Below, piece by piece: positions 61,508 to 64,000 of a stretch of DNA of 64,000 nucleotides (position 1 is its first letter; the number at the start of each line of letters is the position of its first letter). The translations under genes and the position numbers were made by a program. Under the pieces are notes generated by a model, which saw only the letters and a list, made by a program, of their open reading frames with translations, searched no databases and was not told the DNA's origin. Location of the stretch: contig CANIBP010000001.1 of the NCBI GenBank assembly GCA_947466075.1, forward strand, positions 124,001-188,000, in the 5' to 3' direction. The DNA comes from Verrucomicrobiaceae bacterium (GTDB lineage: Bacteria; Verrucomicrobiota; Verrucomicrobiia; Verrucomicrobiales; Verrucomicrobiaceae).

Positions 61508-63235
61508 ATGAAACACCTGCTGGCCGCGCTTCTCGTCAGTTCTACCCTCCAGTCTGCCATCCCCGCGTTTCCGGGTGCGGAAGGCGCAGGAGCGCAGGCG
61601 ACGGGCGGTCGCGGGGGATCGGTCTTCATCGTCACGAACTTGAACAAAAACGGCCCTGGCTCGCTGGCCGATGCAGTCAGTGAATCGAACCGCATCATCG
61701 TCTTCGCGGTTTCGGGCATCATTGATCTCGACGGCGGCAAACTGGAGATCGAGAAGCCGAACCTCACCATCGCCGGTCAAAGCGCGCCAGGAGAAGGCAT
61801 CTGCTTGAAACACGGCACGCTGAGGATCAATGCGAGCAATGTGATCGTGCGCCACCTGCGCGTGCGACGCGGTTTCATCGAGGAAAGCAATGCGGGCGAT
61901 GCGGTGGAGATCAATTATAAGGATCCCGGCTATGTGAAGCCAAAATTCAAAGGCACAGAGAAGGAGAAAAGGAATGCGCCGAAGCCTCTCGGCGCTGATT
62001 TCAAACCGATCACCGACATCGTGCTCGATCACGTCTCCGCTTCGTGGGCCACGGATGAAAATTTCACGATGTCCGGCCACATCGACCGCGTGCATGCGCA
62101 GTATTGCCTCATCGCCGAAGGACTCGACTATCCAAACCCGAAGCAGACGCCGAACCAGCATGCGTTCGGCTCGCTGCTGGGCGGCGCGGGCTCAAATTCA
62201 TGCGTGGGCATGCATCACAGCATCTTTGCCCATCATCGCCGCCGCACGCCGCAATGCAGTGCGGGCGATGGCAGCGGCGATCCGCCCGTGGTCGTCGATT
62301 TCCGCAACAACATCGTCTATGACAGCATCGAGGTCTTCTCCCACACCGGCGGCCATCCCATCCGCCTGAACTTCATCGACAACTGGTACAAAGCCGGTCC
62401 AAGCACCCTGCCGGAGATTCGCGGCCACTGGTTCACGTTTCAAAAGAGCGATGAATCGCGGCTGCATGCGAGCGGGAACGTGATTTACGGCGACTACCCC
62501 GATCTCAAGACCAACCCCAATCTCGATAACTGGAACGGCATTCTTTATGAGAAGAAGGTTCAGTTTTCACCTAAGCTTGTTTCACAACAGCCCTTCAATG
62601 TGCCGATTGTCTCGACACAAAACGCTGCAGACGCATGGGATACCGACTTGCGGGATGCCGGAGCCACCTTGCCATCGCGTGATGCGGTGGATGTTCGTGT
62701 GGCGCAGCAAATCCGCACAGGTACTGGCAAAGTCATCGGCAAGGAAACCGATCTGCCTGAAGCACAGCGCTGGCCTGACTATCGCAGTCTGCCGCCATTA
62801 CCAGACTCGGATCTCGATGGTTTACCCGATTTTTGGGAGCAGCAGTTTGGTCTGAATGAAAAGGATGCCAAAGACAGCGCCAAAATCGCACCCGATGGTT
62901 ATGCATTTATCGAACACTACCTGAACAATACCTCACCTATTCGCGGAGATACGCGTCCCATCGTTCACACTTTCGCGGTGGTCTCGAGAATGAAGGTGGG
63001 AACACGTGGCATTATCCACATGTCTAACCTCCAAAGCATCGATCTGTCTGCTCGTTATCGTCTCACCGGTGACGCGTCTGCAGATGACTATCGGGCGCAT
63101 GAACCCGATGGAAGCATGGCCATCTTTGAGCCCAAAATCGGAGCCAAGAAAGGCCGCATGGTCGTCGTCGAACTGCTACCCGATCCAGCCTATCACATCG
63201 GCTGCCCGTCACGGGCGCTGGTGGTGATTGAGTGA
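61508..63235 (+). CDS. Secreted pectate-lyase-like (right-handed beta-helix) protein
   Basis: 575 residues. Signal (MKHLLAALLVSSTLQSA), then AFPGAEGAGAQATGGRGGSV, the opening of pectate-lyase superfamily proteins of Verrucomicrobiota and Planctomycetes. The beta-helix follows (LTIAGQSAPGEGICLKHG, NVIVRHLRVRRG, DIVLDHVSASWATDENF). A C-terminal segment has an EF-hand-like DSDLDGLPDFWE (calcium-type thrombospondin-like) motif. Extracellular polysaccharide (pectin-like) degradation is likely; the catalytic residues I cannot confirm. Confidence 0.85.
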   Translation: MKHLLAALLVSSTLQSAIPAFPGAEGAGAQATGGRGGSVFIVTNLNKNGPGSLADAVSESNRIIVFAVSGIIDLDGGKLEIEKPNLTIAGQSAPGEGICLKHGTLRINASNVIVRHLRVRRGFIEESNAGDAVEINYKDPGYVKPKFKGTEKEKRNAPKPLGADFKPITDIVLDHVSASWATDENFTMSGHIDRVHAQYCLIAEGLDYPNPKQTPNQHAFGSLLGGAGSNSCVGMHHSIFAHHRRRTPQCSAGDGSGDPPVVVDFRNNIVYDSIEVFSHTGGHPIRLNFIDNWYKAGPSTLPEIRGHWFTFQKSDESRLHASGNVIYGDYPDLKTNPNLDNWNGILYEKKVQFSPKLVSQQPFNVPIVSTQNAADAWDTDLRDAGATLPSRDAVDVRVAQQIRTGTGKVIGKETDLPEAQRWPDYRSLPPLPDSDLDGLPDFWEQQFGLNEKDAKDSAKIAPDGYAFIEHYLNNTSPIRGDTRPIVHTFAVVSRMKVGTRGIIHMSNLQSIDLSARYRLTGDASADDYRAHEPDGSMAIFEPKIGAKKGRMVVVELLPDPAYHIGCPSRALVVIE

Positions 63236-63384
63236 CGTAGGATGAGTGTGGCTTTAGCCCGCTCGTCTCTTGGCGTTTTCGCAAGCGCGGTGGCGCACGA
63301 ACGCCCCAAGAAGCCGGGCGGTTCGGCGAAGATAACCCAGGTGATTACAAACGCGTCATGCGCCGAACAAACCCAGCCTACATA

Positions 63385-64000
63385 TCACGCCCTGCCCGTC
63401 AGGCGCTTCCACAAGCCGCGTTCGGCGGCTTGAGTCTGCACCACGCTTTGCGGCCTGGATGGCGGCGGGTTCGAGGACGGACGGCGTGAATCATTGGGCC
63501 GCGCGGCTGGGCCACGCGCATCGCGACGATCACCACCCTGGCCGCCTTGACCACCCTGCCCTTGCGGACGGCGCTGCTGTTGTTGGAACGGGCGTTGATT
63601 GCGGCGTTCAGGCCGGTCATCGCTCATGGGCTGCGGGGCGGCGTTGTAGTTGAAGCCTTCGGCTTTTTTGCGCACGAGACCGCGGTTGATGAAGCGCTCC
63701 AGTTTGCGCACGTCGTCCTGTTCATCCGGGGAAACAAAGCTGATCGCATCGCCAATCGCGTGCGCACGGCCGGTGCGACCGATGCGATGAACGTAATCCT
63801 CGACGATGTGCGGAAAGTCGAAATTCACGACGTGAGAGATGCCGTCCACATCAATGCCGCGTGCGGCGATGTCGGTGGCGACCAAAACACGCACCTTGCC
63901 CGTTTTGAAATCATCCAGCGCACGCAGGCGCTGGTTTTGCGAGCGGTTGGCGTGCAGCGTGGCGCACTTCACGCCGGTTTGTTCGAGCTTTTTGGCGATC
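63385..64000 (-). CDS. DEAD-box RNA helicase, C-terminal part (start outside window)
   Basis: About 205 residues are visible; the N-terminal RecA lobe lies beyond base 64000, and the reading frame is open to the edge (IAKKLEQTGVKCATLHANRS). The helicase C-terminal domain shows VLVATDIAARGIDVDGISHV (motif V) and YVHRIGRTGRA (motif VI), followed by a Gly/Gln/Arg/Pro-rich tail typical of RhlE-type helicases. Role: RNA unwinding in ribosome assembly or cold stress. Confidence 0.93.
   Translation of the reverse strand, partial: IAKKLEQTGVKCATLHANRSQNQRLRALDDFKTGKVRVLVATDIAARGIDVDGISHVVNFDFPHIVEDYVHRIGRTGRAHAIGDAISFVSPDEQDDVRKLERFINRGLVRKKAEGFNYNAAPQPMSDDRPERRNQRPFQQQQRRPQGQGGQGGQGGDRRDARGPAARPNDSRRPSSNPPPSRPQSVVQTQAAERGLWKRLTGRA

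Noticed and set aside
1..64000. tRNA, rRNA, CRISPR array, IS element, integrase or attachment sites
   Set aside because: None was recognisable; all gaps between genes are shorter than about 250 bp and contain only the elements listed.

Overview
The window looks like a chromosomal segment of a Verrucomicrobiota bacterium (Verrucomicrobiaceae-like; Prosthecobacter or Verrucomicrobium relatives would fit). The clues are a PEP-CTERM protein, many secreted hydrolases and beta-propellers with Sec signals, a sialate O-acetylesterase, ThuA and M60 proteins, a long-form PurF, and a perfect TGTTC-N4-GAACA palindrome in front of a Y-family DNA polymerase, which is the LexA motif I recall being reported for this phylum. 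Base composition is moderately GC-rich, with visibly AT-richer patches at the NACHT gene (4.5-8.9 kb), around 32.2-33.1 kb and at 52.8-53.2 kb. No rRNA, tRNA, CRISPR array, transposase or integrase was seen.

Layout. 0-3.3 kb: start of a response regulator (cut by the window edge), a PEP-CTERM protein, a Y-family polymerase with an SOS-type operator and a divergent DUF2726 protein. 3.3-9 kb: a secreted sialidase-like protein, then a very large NACHT-type NTPase with a C-terminal PD-(D/E)XK nuclease-like domain, split into two reading frames by a 14-bp tandem repeat. 9-15.5 kb: an ACS-type MFS transporter, two secreted proteins, a class A penicillin-binding protein and a membrane protein. 15.5-25.6 kb: purF, an RlmM-like methyltransferase, sialate O-acetylesterase, an ion channel, a HlyD adaptor, thrC and argA. 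25.6-36 kb: an MFS carrier, a PfkB kinase, an amidase, beta-propellers, a NanA-like lyase, an M60 peptidase and an XRE-cupin regulator. 36-47.3 kb: metH, an M1 aminopeptidase, a small metallopeptidase, a GYF-RDD protein, recR, a degenerate cyclase and a ClpX-like ATPase. 47.4-52.8 kb: the argCJBDF operon. 52.8-64 kb: a lipoprotein, murI, an LptF/LptG permease, xylA with an MHS transporter and a ThuA protein, a repeat-SGNH protein, a small putative nuclease, a ParD/ParE-like toxin-antitoxin pair, a pectate-lyase-like protein and the C-terminal part of a DEAD-box helicase.

How the parts work together. Arginine biosynthesis is nearly complete from glutamate to citrulline (argA, argCJBDF). A dispersed set (sialidase, sialate O-acetylesterase, NanA-like lyase, M60 peptidase, ACS transporter) suggests use of host- or algal-derived sialylated glycoproteins. 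A set of secreted hydrolases and xylose isomerase fits a polysaccharide-degrading lifestyle.

Three genes carry what look like recent disruptions: the NACHT-nuclease gene (14-bp repeat expansion), a secreted propeller-type protein (in-frame TAG) and a GYF-RDD membrane protein (one-base deletion). The NACHT gene is the best candidate for an interesting defence system: both halves are otherwise intact, only the shortest repeat length gives an open frame, and an ATG lies 19 nt after the premature stop.
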